In this document: piece by piece, positions 8,278 to 16,515 of the stretch
How the letters are laid out: every line of letters begins with the position of its first letter
How positions within the stretch are numbered: position 1 is the first letter of the stretch
Source of the DNA: Rhodothermales bacterium
GTDB lineage: Bacteria > Bacteroidota > Rhodothermia > Rhodothermales > VXPQ01
Assembly: GCA_951812335.1 (NCBI GenBank)
Contig: OX638293.1
Location: forward strand, 1,534,731 to 1,598,730
Direction: 5' to 3'
Length of the DNA stretch: 64,000 nt
Program-made: the position numbers and the translations under genes
Notes under the pieces: generated by a model
What the model was told of the DNA's origin: nothing
Seen by the model: the letters and a program-made list of their open reading frames with translations, nothing else
Database searches by the model: none

Positions 8278-9123
8278 TCACTGCCCGCTATGCCGCCGGT
8301 AGGGATCGTATATCGGCTTTCCCATGGGGCGTGTGCGGAGCGTGCCGTCGCGCAGCGCCCGGACCCGCTCGCGGGCGATCGCCACGTATTCGGGCACGAT
8401 ATCGCAACCGTATGCCTTCCTGCCGTGCATCCGAGCTGCGACGATCGACGACCCGACGCCCATGTACGGATCGAAGACCGCATCGCCCGGATCGGTCATG
8501 GACAGTACGAGCCGCTCCGCCAGTTCGACAGGAAACTGGCACGGGTGGATCGTTTTTTCCACGTGATTGCTCTTGACGTTGGGAAATAGCCACACATCGC
8601 TGGGGTTTTTTCCGTTCGGGTTGCCCGAAAGCCGCCCGATGTTAGGCCCCTTGAAATGTCGTTTGTTCGGGTATTTGGCCGGAATTCGTACCGGGTCGAG
8701 GTGAAACGTATAATCGTTGCTCCGGGTCCACCAGTTGATCGTTTCGTAGCGCCCTGAGAACCGCTTCGAGCAATGCAGGCCGTGCCCGAAGTGCCAAACG
8801 ATCCGGTTCCGCATCTTCAGATCGTGCTTGCGGAAAAGCGGGTACAGTACGGTATCGAGCGGGATAATTTCTCCCTGCTCCACATAGTTTCCGACCTGCC
8901 AGCACAGGGAGCCCGAGGGGTGCAGGAGCCGCACGCATTCGGAGATGACGAGATCCTGCCGGTGAAGGTACTCTTCCAGCGGCGCCCGTTTCTCGTAGGA
9001 TTTGCCGAGGTTATAGGGAGGCGACGTGACGATCAGTTTCATCTGCCCGTCCTCGAATTCCCGCATGAATACAAGGTTATTCTTGCATTCCATGACCGGC
9101 GTGTCCTGTCCGTTCGCCTGCAT
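8278..9123 (-). CDS. site-specific DNA methyltransferase (beta-class order)
   Basis: A 281-residue DNA methyltransferase. The catalytic motif IV TSPPYN is near the N-terminus (about residue 34), while the AdoMet motif I region DPYMGVGSSIVAA lies near residue 220. This order (IV, recognition region, I) is that of beta-class amino-methyltransferases. An SPPY core instead of DPPY is commoner in N4-cytosine enzymes but also occurs in N6-adenine ones, so the modified base is not certain. There is no restriction endonuclease gene beside it, so it looks like an orphan methyltransferase. It is third in a tight run with ssb and a deoxyribosyltransferase-like gene, 15 bp behind the latter. Confidence 0.9.
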   Translation of the reverse strand: MQANGQDTPVMECKNNLVFMREFEDGQMKLIVTSPPYNLGKSYEKRAPLEEYLHRQDLVISECVRLLHPSGSLCWQVGNYVEQGEIIPLDTVLYPLFRKHDLKMRNRIVWHFGHGLHCSKRFSGRYETINWWTRSNDYTFHLDPVRIPAKYPNKRHFKGPNIGRLSGNPNGKNPSDVWLFPNVKSNHVEKTIHPCQFPVELAERLVLSMTDPGDAVFDPYMGVGSSIVAARMHGRKAYGCDIVPEYVAIARERVRALRDGTLRTRPMGKPIYDPYRRHSGQ

Positions 9124-9138
9124 GCGGCGCGTTTCGTA

Positions 9139-9624
9139 TCAGGTGGACGTTTCTCCGCGCAACCACGGGATCAGCGCCTTGCCCCTGTCGGCGATCTCCT
9201 CGATGGAAGTATACCACCAGCGTTCCCATCCCTGGGCCGGAAGCCCTGCGAAGAGCATCAGGTTGAGCGGGTAGGTTTCGCTGTCCGTAGAGCGCCGGAA
9301 GTCGTCCCGGAACAGGAAGGTGGGTTTGCCCCAGGCAATAGCCAGACCCAGTTCCACCATGACGCCTTCGTCCGGGGGACAACCGTTTACCACGGCGAAT
9401 ATCCCGTCTGCATCGCGCACATCGCGTACATCCGCCTGGCCCACCTCGTACGCCCAATCTTCGTTGCTGAAGTCGATCTGGCTACTGCGCTCGAAGGGTT
9501 CCCATACTTCCGCGCCGGCTTCGTTCAGCGCCGCTATAAGATCGGCCAGCGGTCCAGCCTTTTGCTGCGCAGAGAAGCCGTAGGGATTGGCGAGATACAG
9601 CGTCTTGCGGGCGTGTTCCGGCAT
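9139..9624 (-). CDS. nucleoside 2-deoxyribosyltransferase-like protein
   Basis: A 161-residue protein of the nucleoside 2-deoxyribosyltransferase fold. N-terminal LYLANPYGFS matches the substrate loop; DADGIFAVVNGCPPDEGVMVELGLA carries the Asp and the expected nucleophilic Glu (VELG); GKPTFLFRDDFR follows the family pattern. Known members swap bases between deoxynucleosides or hydrolyse deoxynucleotides (DNPH1 type); which reaction applies cannot be told. The start lies only 3 bp after the ssb stop and the methyltransferase follows, so it is in an operon with two DNA-acting proteins. Confidence 0.85.
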   Translation of the reverse strand: MPEHARKTLYLANPYGFSAQQKAGPLADLIAALNEAGAEVWEPFERSSQIDFSNEDWAYEVGQADVRDVRDADGIFAVVNGCPPDEGVMVELGLAIAWGKPTFLFRDDFRRSTDSETYPLNLMLFAGLPAQGWERWWYTSIEEIADRGKALIPWLRGETST

Positions 9625-9627
9625 GGG

Positions 9628-10089
9628 TCAGAACGGGAGATCGTCGTCCGGTTCGAACCCCGAGGTAGCCTCGACGGGGGCTTTGTTTGCGGTTGCCGCG
9701 TTCCGGGTCCGATTAGCTCCTCCTCCGGAAGAACCGCCTCCCGATCCGCTTTCGCCTCGCGAGTCCAGCATCATCATTTCGCGGGCGCGGATTTCCGTGG
9801 TGTAGCGCGTGTTGCCGTCGCGATCTTCCCAGGAGCGCGTCTGCAATTGCCCCTCGAAATATACCTTGGATCCTTTTCGCAGGTATTCGCTGCAGATTTC
9901 CGCAAGGCGCGACCAGGTTACGATGCTGTGCCATTCGGTCCGCTCGACCATTTCTCCGTTTGCGTCCTTGTACCGTTCGGTGGTTGCAAGCCGCATGTTG
10001 CACACCGGCGTTCCATTCCCGGTGTAGCGCATTTCCGGATCTTGTCCCAGATTTCCAATGAGAATGACTTTATTGATGGCATATGCCAT
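9628..10089 (-). CDS. ssb: single-stranded DNA-binding protein
   Basis: Binds single-stranded DNA in replication, repair and recombination. The 153-residue protein has an OB-fold domain from the start ([26 protein letters not shown]) to about residue 105, a Gly/Ser-rich linker and the acidic protein-interaction tip DDDLPF at the C-terminus. A GAGGT motif lies about 7 bases before the ATG. It heads the ssb - deoxyribosyltransferase-like - methyltransferase run. Confidence 0.97.
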   Translation of the reverse strand: MAYAINKVILIGNLGQDPEMRYTGNGTPVCNMRLATTERYKDANGEMVERTEWHSIVTWSRLAEICSEYLRKGSKVYFEGQLQTRSWEDRDGNTRYTTEIRAREMMMLDSRGESGSGGGSSGGGANRTRNAATANKAPVEATSGFEPDDDLPF

Positions 10090-10454
10090 GAGAATACCTC
10101 TGCATGTGTGGTGAGTACGATGCCGGCCGACGAAACAGTGGTTGCAGGCTCGCGCTTATAGACCCGCGCCGCCCTCGAACATAACTCCCGGGACGAATTT
10201 TTTGCTGGCCTCAAGGAGGAAATACCGAGTTTCTACGTTACGCACAAGTTCGGAAATCATGGCGATTAGTTACGCACATTTTTTGGACATGTATCGCTTC
10301 GGGCTGTGGATAAAAGCCTCGAATTCCCCGAGGCCGGTGTACATTTTGTGGAAAAAGAGGGGGTTTGATCAGAGTTTCCTATAGCTATGCGCATCCTTTG
10401 CATACACCGCCCCGTATGATCCTTATAGGACTACTCTTGTGTCGACAATAATAT
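10090..10454. other. intergenic region between divergent ssb and mazG
   Basis: 365 bases with no convincing gene on either strand; short open frames lack family resemblance. It must contain the promoters of ssb (minus) and mazG (plus), but I could not pick one with confidence. The stretch 10365-10379 (TTGATCAGAGTTTCC) resembles the terminal repeat of the MITE-like element at 13 of 15 positions; nothing else of that element is present. Confidence 0.6.
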
Positions 10455-11345
10455 ATGTACATCGAACATATGTCCTCGATTCCCACGAAAAAAGGCTCCA
10501 CGAAAAAAAATGCGTACGATCGCATCGTTGACCCCGTGTTCGCGCCGGGAGAAGAAGAGCAGACGGCGTATGCCGCATTTTCCGCGATTGTCCGGCAGTT
10601 GCGGCGGGATTGCCCCTGGGATCGGGAGCAAACCCACGAATCCGTCAAGCACCTGCTGATCGAGGAGGCCTACGAGACCGTTTCGGCGATCGACGAAGGG
10701 GATATGGAGGGGTTGTGCGAGGAACTGGGCGATCTGCTGCTGCATGTGGCGTTTCATGGCGTAATTGCCGAGGGGGACAAGCGGTTCTCTATGACGGACA
10801 TTATCCGGAAGGAAACCGCGAAACTGGTGCGTCGCCACCCGCATGTATTCGAGGATACGCAGGTGGAAGATGCGGGAGAAGTGGTGCGTAATTGGGAGCG
10901 GATCAAGTTGGCGGAGGGGGCGAAGAAATCGGCGCTGGAGGGCGTGCCCCGGCATCTCCCGGCTCTCCTCAGGGCGCATCGCATCCAGCAAAAAGCCTCC
11001 GGCGTGGGGTTCGATTTCCCGAAGCGGGCAGATGCCTGGGAGAAAGTCGTCGAGGAGATCCGGGAATTTGCGGAGGCGGACGCCCCGGGCGCTTCGCCGG
11101 AAGAAAGGGAGCGCGAGTTCGGCGATGTGCTCTTTGCGCTGGTGAATTATGCGCGGATGAGCGGCCTCAATGCGGAAAATGCGCTCTCCCGCACGAACGG
11201 TACGTTCGTACGGCGCTTCAGGCATATCGAGGAGCGGCTGGCGGCGTCGGGCCGGACCCCCGCCGAATCGGATCTGGCGGAAATGGATGCTTTCTGGGAA
11301 GAGGCGAAGGAACTGGATGCGAAAGGCGGCAGCGGCTCGGTTTGA
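10455..11345 (+). CDS. mazG: nucleoside triphosphate pyrophosphohydrolase MazG
   Basis: Hydrolyses (d)NTPs, including damaged ones, to the monophosphate and pyrophosphate. The 296-residue protein has two MazG helical domains: the first with CPWDREQTHESV, EEAYE and EELGDLLLH (metal-binding Glu/Asp residues), the second with EKVVEEIREF and REFGDVLFALVNYAR. Length and two-domain layout fit the long E. coli-type MazG. ATGs at 10455 and 10470 are both possible; neither has a clear ribosome binding site. Confidence 0.95.
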   Translation: MYIEHMSSIPTKKGSTKKNAYDRIVDPVFAPGEEEQTAYAAFSAIVRQLRRDCPWDREQTHESVKHLLIEEAYETVSAIDEGDMEGLCEELGDLLLHVAFHGVIAEGDKRFSMTDIIRKETAKLVRRHPHVFEDTQVEDAGEVVRNWERIKLAEGAKKSALEGVPRHLPALLRAHRIQQKASGVGFDFPKRADAWEKVVEEIREFAEADAPGASPEEREREFGDVLFALVNYARMSGLNAENALSRTNGTFVRRFRHIEERLAASGRTPAESDLAEMDAFWEEAKELDAKGGSGSV

Positions 11346-11499
11346 CCGCCCTTGTAGCCGAGCCGGTCATTGGCGGCGGAATTTTCTCGCAACCCTTCGC
11401 AATAATCAGTGTCGCCGCATGCATTCCGCAAGGCCCTGAAGCAAAGCGCTCGCGCCCTGCTCTTGCCCGTCCATCCCCTGCGGAAATCCAATCAACCTG

Positions 11500-13380
11500 C
11501 TATCCCACGAGGTCCTTCAATTCTTGCACGCGCCGGATGATGGCCGCCCGTTCCATCGTTCGATATTTTTCGGGCAGCAGGGCCCTGCTTGTGCATTCCA
11601 GCACGGCCACCAGCGTTTGCAACTCCACTTCTTCGGGATAGGCGGGCGGGATGAAATCGCGTACGGCTTCTTCGAGAATCTTTTTTGTAATGGGCTGTAC
11701 GCCGTTCGCCATACCGGCAGAGACCGCGTCGTCTTCTGTCCGTTGCACGCCCGCCCGGAACTTTGCGCGCGTAAACAACGCCTCCATGTCCGCTCCGCTG
11801 AAGGGGCGGTCGCTGTCGAGCAATACATCCGGCATATCGCCCATGTCCAGCCGGGCGCCTGTCCGCCGCATGGTGACGCGAAGCAGTTCCTCTCGTTCTT
11901 CTTTGGCTTCCGGGTAGAACAGGGCGATGTGTTCTTCGGCGCGTCCCTGTCGCTTCAGATCGATGGGCATCAGGTCGGGGCGCGCCGTGACGAGGAAGAA
12001 GAGAATGCGTCCCCGGTGCGACGGGTCGCTCATAAAGGTGGCGATCTGCCCGAATACCCGGCTGGAAACGCCCGAGTCGCCCTGGGCGTCGCGGTTGCCG
12101 AGGGCCGTGTCCGCCTCGTCGATCATTACCGCCACCGGCGTCATGGCCTCGAGCAAATGGAGGATTTTTTCGAGATTGCCTTCTGTGACGCCCTGCCACT
12201 GCGAGCGGAAGTTTTTCAGCGTGACCATCGGGATGCCTATTTCGCCCGCAAAGCAGGTGATCAGGAATGTTTTGCCCGTTCCTACGGGACCGCTGACCAG
12301 ATACCCCATGGGCAATACATCCGGGCGGGAGGCCCGCAACGCCCCGGCGGCCTGCCGGAGATGCTCCTTTGCTTCGCGGTGCCCCGCCACCATGTCGAGG
12401 TTGAGTTCGGTTTCCACGAATTCCAGCATGCCGTACGCTTCCGCTTCGATGAACTCTTTTTTCATGCTGGAAAGCGCCTCGAATGTCAGCAGGGTGCGGT
12501 TTTCGAGCACGTCGGCAAGAATCGTGCGGAGTTGGATATAGCCCAGTCCGGCGGTATGGTGAGCCACAGCTTCCGGGGAGACCTCCGAATGTTGTGCAAA
12601 GATATTCGCCCGATCAAGGAGGGCCCAACGTACGAAGGCGTGCCGGGCTTCCTCGTCCGGCATGGGGATCCGTATTTCCGCCGTGTACGGACTCTGCACG
12701 AGTTGCCGGTTCAGGTCCGTGAGATTTTCCGCAATGAGGCAGAGGGTGAAGTCGCCTTCGAGGAAGAGGGGATCGTGCGCCCATTTCTGGAGGAACACGA
12801 GCGCGTTTCGATCTTCGGCGGAATACATGGACGCCTCGGCCATCGGAACGATGGTTTCCGCAAAATCCACGATACAGGCAATGCGCAAACCGTCGGCAAG
12901 GCGGGTTCGAAAATAATTTTCCAGCACGGAAAACACGCGGACCGGGTCTCTCGGCAAGGCGCGCGCATATTCGGTGCCGAAAATGGCGTCGTACCCCGAA
13001 ACGGCCCGGTGGAAGTCTTTCCGCGACGCTGCGTCGGCAAAGTGGATGCCGGCGGAACGGTCGTAAAAAATCACCACGTCCCGCGCCGCAAACAGGTCGT
13101 TTATCAGAAATTCGCGAAGCGGTGCGTATCCGGGGTCTCCGTCTTCGGTTTCTCCGGGCACGAGATCGCGGACATTGCCGTAGAGGATGAACTGTGTGAG
13201 CGTCTTGGTAAGGTATTTGCGCGCCAGATCGCGGGCCCAGGATGGATACCGGGACCAGGTGTCGGGCATGGGAGCCCGGTTCGGCCCGGCGGGTGCTTCC
13301 CGGGAAGCCTGCTCTGCCGCCTCCCCGGATTCGGGGGAATGCTGTTCCACCGGAGAAGCCGTGTGGCGTTGATCGGTCAT
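11500..13380 (-). CDS. AAA ATPase, Ycf46-like, one active AAA module
   Basis: A 626-residue protein with two AAA-like halves. The N-terminal half (about 40-330) begins TLTQFILYGNVRDLV and has acidic segments such as CIVDFAETIV where a Walker B would lie, but no Walker A. The C-terminal half has a full Walker A, GPVGTGKT at 364-371, and Walker B, VMIDEAD near 416-423, followed by a sensor-1-like FFLVTARPD. A degenerate first module and an active second one is the pattern of the Ycf46 family. The first 38 residues are Pro/Glu-rich and probably disordered. Its role is unknown to me; it lies 65 bp after the secreted amidase gene on the same strand. Confidence 0.8.
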   Translation of the reverse strand: MTDQRHTASPVEQHSPESGEAAEQASREAPAGPNRAPMPDTWSRYPSWARDLARKYLTKTLTQFILYGNVRDLVPGETEDGDPGYAPLREFLINDLFAARDVVIFYDRSAGIHFADAASRKDFHRAVSGYDAIFGTEYARALPRDPVRVFSVLENYFRTRLADGLRIACIVDFAETIVPMAEASMYSAEDRNALVFLQKWAHDPLFLEGDFTLCLIAENLTDLNRQLVQSPYTAEIRIPMPDEEARHAFVRWALLDRANIFAQHSEVSPEAVAHHTAGLGYIQLRTILADVLENRTLLTFEALSSMKKEFIEAEAYGMLEFVETELNLDMVAGHREAKEHLRQAAGALRASRPDVLPMGYLVSGPVGTGKTFLITCFAGEIGIPMVTLKNFRSQWQGVTEGNLEKILHLLEAMTPVAVMIDEADTALGNRDAQGDSGVSSRVFGQIATFMSDPSHRGRILFFLVTARPDLMPIDLKRQGRAEEHIALFYPEAKEEREELLRVTMRRTGARLDMGDMPDVLLDSDRPFSGADMEALFTRAKFRAGVQRTEDDAVSAGMANGVQPITKKILEEAVRDFIPPAYPEEVELQTLVAVLECTSRALLPEKYRTMERAAIIRRVQELKDLVG

Positions 13381-13445
13381 GGTCTCGCGTCCGGGCCTAT
13401 GCGCCCTGGTCAGGGCTTAAAAAACAGCGGCGGCCTTGCCGAAAC

Positions 13446-15182
13446 TCACCGCATTCGCACAAGCGAACGGGTTTCGTTGTAGGCCGTGCCGGAAAAACCT
13501 TCTATCCGTAAACGATAAAAATACGTACCCGACGGGAGTCCGGTTGCATCGAAGGGGATATGATACCATTGTTCGCCTTCCGCCGCTCCTTCGACGAGAT
13601 TCGCCACGCTGCGTCCGAGCGCATCGAACACGGTCAGGTGGACGATGCCGTCCTGGGGCAGATAATACCGGATCGTGGTGGCGTGCAGGAACGGGTCCGG
13701 ATAGTTTTCGGTGAGCACATGCCGTTCCGGGCGTTCGAGGACGGCGGCGACAGTAGCCAGCAACTGTTCTCGCCCTCTTACCGAACGGCCATAGAGCCGG
13801 TACGATATTTGCCCCGGATACGTTGCGCCCCCGTCCGTGAAATCGCCCGGATGCGGCTCCTCTTCCTCGAAAATGATCACGGACGCGCTGCCTTCCACGC
13901 GCTCTACGCGATAGGCGGCGATGTCGCGGGCGTCGAGAAATTCCCAGGACAGATGCACCACGCCGTCCTTGTCGCTCCGGGCGGCAAGCGCGGCGCGGCC
14001 GAGCGGGGCATTGCCGGTTACGAGCAGGGTGCGGATGCGCTTGACCAGATCGTCGAAGATCGCAAGATTGTTCTCCCCCGGGCAGCTCGTAGCGGCGCCG
14101 GGAAACTGGCCGTGTCCGCGCAGGTTGTCCGGCGAGACGCCGTAATTTTCGGAAAGGAACGAAAAGGTAACGGCCAGCGAATCGAAAGTCGGCGGCGCCA
14201 GCGTGTCTATGCACCGGGCGATATAGGGGGGATGGTAGCACCCCAGCATGCATACCCCGATGTTGCCGGTGTTATGGCCGCCCACATGCGCGCCCATCGC
14301 CAGCGCGGGCACGGAATCCAGCGAGGCGTCGCCCTGCAAAAAGGGCCGACCCTGGTAGAGCCGGCCGCTTTGATCCAGTACGAAATGGTATCCGATGTCG
14401 CTCCATCCCCGGATATTCTGGTGCAGGTCCTGGATGGCTTTCAGTTGCTCCAGTCCCTCTTCGTGCGTGGTAGCCCAGAAACCGGCGGCATGGTGGAAGG
14501 CCATGTTCCGGTAATCGGGCCGGGCCAGCGCCACGGGATCGCCCCGGAAGGGGTCGGCGTTCCATGCCGCCCTGTCGTACATGAAGGGCGGGACGATGAT
14601 ACCCGTTTTCTGCAGATGCGCTTCGCCGGTTTCTTCGGGAGGCGCTTCTTCCTGATCGCCTCGTTCCCCTTCGCGCTTCTCGACGGATTCTGCTTCCCGG
14701 TCCGCATCCCTGCGGTTATCGAAAACGCCTGCGGCGGAGAGGCGAACGGACGCCCGCGTTTCGAAGCGCGTCTCGAACCGGCCCGCCGTAAACACGTCCT
14801 CCCCGTGAAAACCGGCGAAGAAGGTATCTCCGGTGGCGGAAAACACGATGCGCAGCGCGCGCCAGGGACCGTCTTCGAAGCGTACCCATCCGGTCAGATT
14901 CCGGTCCGAAGCGGTTCCCTGTACGACGAAGCCGGTAGCCTCGGCGGGGATGGGTTCGGTGATCCATGCCGGTTCTCCCGTTTTGGAGAGAGGGGACGGC
15001 GCCAGCGTGACGGCGTCGGTTCCCAGATCGGCGAACAGGGAAGTCGCAGGCTGCGCGGCGGCGGGAAGGGAGGCCGCAGTCCACCCCATACATCCCAGCA
15101 GGACGGTCATACACAGCGACAATGCGCGCAGCCGCTTTTTCCGGAGTGTCCTGACGGGATACCGCATAAAAGATCGGGTCAT
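13446..15182 (-). CDS. secreted N-acetylmuramoyl-L-alanine amidase (PGRP/Amidase_2) with T9SS tail
   Basis: A 578-residue exported protein: signal peptide (about 1-43, ending AAAQ), a beta-rich N-terminal region, an Amidase_2/PGRP domain (about 205-385) and a C-terminal sorting domain. The amidase domain has Zn-site candidates in MAFHHAAGF and HGQFPGAATSCPG, plus DIGYHFVLDQSGRLYQGRP, and should cleave the lactyl-amide bond of peptidoglycan stem peptides. A fibronectin-like segment follows, then LTENYPDPFLHATTIRYYLP and GTYFYRLRIEG, a recognisable T9SS type A sorting domain, so it should reach the cell surface or medium. A very acidic stretch (EAESVEKREGERGDQEEAPPEE region, about 172-195) links the domains. 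Confidence 0.9.
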   Translation of the reverse strand: MTRSFMRYPVRTLRKKRLRALSLCMTVLLGCMGWTAASLPAAAQPATSLFADLGTDAVTLAPSPLSKTGEPAWITEPIPAEATGFVVQGTASDRNLTGWVRFEDGPWRALRIVFSATGDTFFAGFHGEDVFTAGRFETRFETRASVRLSAAGVFDNRRDADREAESVEKREGERGDQEEAPPEETGEAHLQKTGIIVPPFMYDRAAWNADPFRGDPVALARPDYRNMAFHHAAGFWATTHEEGLEQLKAIQDLHQNIRGWSDIGYHFVLDQSGRLYQGRPFLQGDASLDSVPALAMGAHVGGHNTGNIGVCMLGCYHPPYIARCIDTLAPPTFDSLAVTFSFLSENYGVSPDNLRGHGQFPGAATSCPGENNLAIFDDLVKRIRTLLVTGNAPLGRAALAARSDKDGVVHLSWEFLDARDIAAYRVERVEGSASVIIFEEEEPHPGDFTDGGATYPGQISYRLYGRSVRGREQLLATVAAVLERPERHVLTENYPDPFLHATTIRYYLPQDGIVHLTVFDALGRSVANLVEGAAEGEQWYHIPFDATGLPSGTYFYRLRIEGFSGTAYNETRSLVRMR

Positions 15183-15296
15183 ACGCAGGGGACAGGACGC
15201 TTACGCACCCGCATGGCGGACGGGTTTCCACCGGACAGCCATATATGATTCGGGAGGGCGTTTATGCCGCGCGCACGGTTATGCGAAAGCGCAGTC

Positions 15297-15450
15297 TCCC
15301 GAAGGGCGCTTCCCGCCCGCGATGCCCCGCATCCGAAGCGTTTCTCGCTGATTTCAACGATGGAACCATGACATGGATTCTGATTAAGTCCGCGAAGATC
15401 AGAGGCTGCGAGGGGTGGGCTGGCAAGGAATGACGAAGCAGTGCGGGGCC
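15297..15450 (+). mobile_element. MITE-like element, two abutting partial copies in permuted order
   Basis: 15297-15372 matches the right module of the intact elements (CCCGAAGGGCGCTTC to the CATGAC following TTTCAACGATGGA). It is followed directly by 15375-15450, which matches their left end (GGATTCTGATTAAGTC, then the left hairpin arm and AATGACGAAGCAGTG). The right hairpin arm and the outer right terminus are missing. The order is therefore right half then left half, opposite to the copies at 7108 and 53933. It lies between the amidase and PorV-like genes, just upstream of the amidase start. Confidence 0.7.
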
Positions 15451-15461
15451 TGAGAGCATTC

Positions 15462-16502
15462 TTAAAATCCGAGATCGATCGTGAACCAGTGCGTCTGTTC
15501 GAGGCGCCCGAAATCCGCCCAGGCATAGTCGATGCGGACACGGAGCGCCCTGTCGATACGAAGATTCAGACCTCCTCCCATGGTAAGCCCCTGTTCGCCG
15601 TTTGCCTCGAACAGGTTGCGGTAGCCTGCCCGCAACGCGATCAGATTCCGGAAGTCATACTCTGCGCCGAAGTTCAGGTATTCGTAGTTATCGTTCGGGT
15701 GGGTTGCGTCGGTGGAAAGCACGAAGGTATGATTCGCGGTCTCCAGGGCATCCCAGGACAGGCCGATCCGAAACAGGAGCGGCAGCGGATGCCGGTCCAG
15801 CAGGTATTCGGAATTGACGATCTCCACCACGCCGCCCTGGTTGGGCGTCGGGTCCGTGCTGAACACGATGTCGCGCCCGCCCATTTGCATCTTCGGCCCG
15901 AAGTTCGAGAAACTGGCGCCGAGGCGCAGACGCTCGTAGGGCGTCGTGAACAGCGTACCCACATCGAGGGCAATGGACGACGCCGTGCTGTGCCAGATGC
16001 GTTCCTGAATGAACTTGAAGCTTCCGCCGATGGAGAAGCGGTCCGTCAGCCCTCGCCCGTACGATACCTGGATAGCGTAATTCTGCACCTTGAAGCGTTC
16101 TCCGGTGCCTTCCGGCTGTGCGATCGTCCGCACGAGCATATCCCCGGAGTCGAGGTAGATCAACGAAGCGGCCAGCGTGCCTGCATTGCCGAGCGAAGTA
16201 CCGAACGCAGCGAAATTGTAGGCGATGTCGGCAAGATACCGGGTGTGCGCCAGCTGCACGGAGGCGCCGGACAGAAGAGCGAGGCCCGCCGGATTCCAGT
16301 ACATGGCGGACAGGTCGTTTGCCTGGGCGACAAACGCGCCTCCCAGCGCAATGGGCCGGGCGCCCACGCCGAGTTTCAGGAATTGCGCTGCCGTCGCGCC
16401 CGTTTTTGTAACGGTCTTGTTCCGGGGCGCCGCCGCATTTTCCTGCCCCCGGACTTCAAGGGGCAGCATCAGGAGGACAGCTATCGCAGCGAGATATCTC
16501 AT
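15462..16502 (-). CDS. PorV/PorQ-like outer-membrane barrel protein (cluster A)
   Basis: A 346-residue outer-membrane barrel of the PorV/PorQ family (FadL-like fold). It has a signal peptide (about 1-19, ending RGQE), then the family's typical N-terminal segment AAQFLKLGVGARPIALGGAFVAQANDLSAMYWNPAGLA and a C-terminus ending in Phe (WFTIDLGF) as in many barrels. PorV carries T9SS substrates to the surface in Bacteroidota; many paralogues in this phylum have no tested role. It follows the 1151-residue surface protein gene by 13 bp, so it is very likely in its operon. Confidence 0.88.
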   Translation of the reverse strand: MRYLAAIAVLLMLPLEVRGQENAAAPRNKTVTKTGATAAQFLKLGVGARPIALGGAFVAQANDLSAMYWNPAGLALLSGASVQLAHTRYLADIAYNFAAFGTSLGNAGTLAASLIYLDSGDMLVRTIAQPEGTGERFKVQNYAIQVSYGRGLTDRFSIGGSFKFIQERIWHSTASSIALDVGTLFTTPYERLRLGASFSNFGPKMQMGGRDIVFSTDPTPNQGGVVEIVNSEYLLDRHPLPLLFRIGLSWDALETANHTFVLSTDATHPNDNYEYLNFGAEYDFRNLIALRAGYRNLFEANGEQGLTMGGGLNLRIDRALRVRIDYAWADFGRLEQTHWFTIDLGF

Positions 16503-16515
16503 GTCAGAATATCCG

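Noticed and set aside
8278-9123. Restriction-modification system
   Set aside because: No gene nearby looks like a restriction endonuclease; the flanking genes are a creatininase-family enzyme and a deoxyribosyltransferase-like protein.
10365-10379. Third insertion site of the MITE-like element
   Set aside because: Only 15 bases resemble one terminus (13 matches); no hairpin arm or second module is present, so chance similarity is likely.
13381-13445. Terminator between the amidase and AAA ATPase genes
   Set aside because: A T-run exists on the minus strand, but only a 4-bp stem precedes it; too weak to report.
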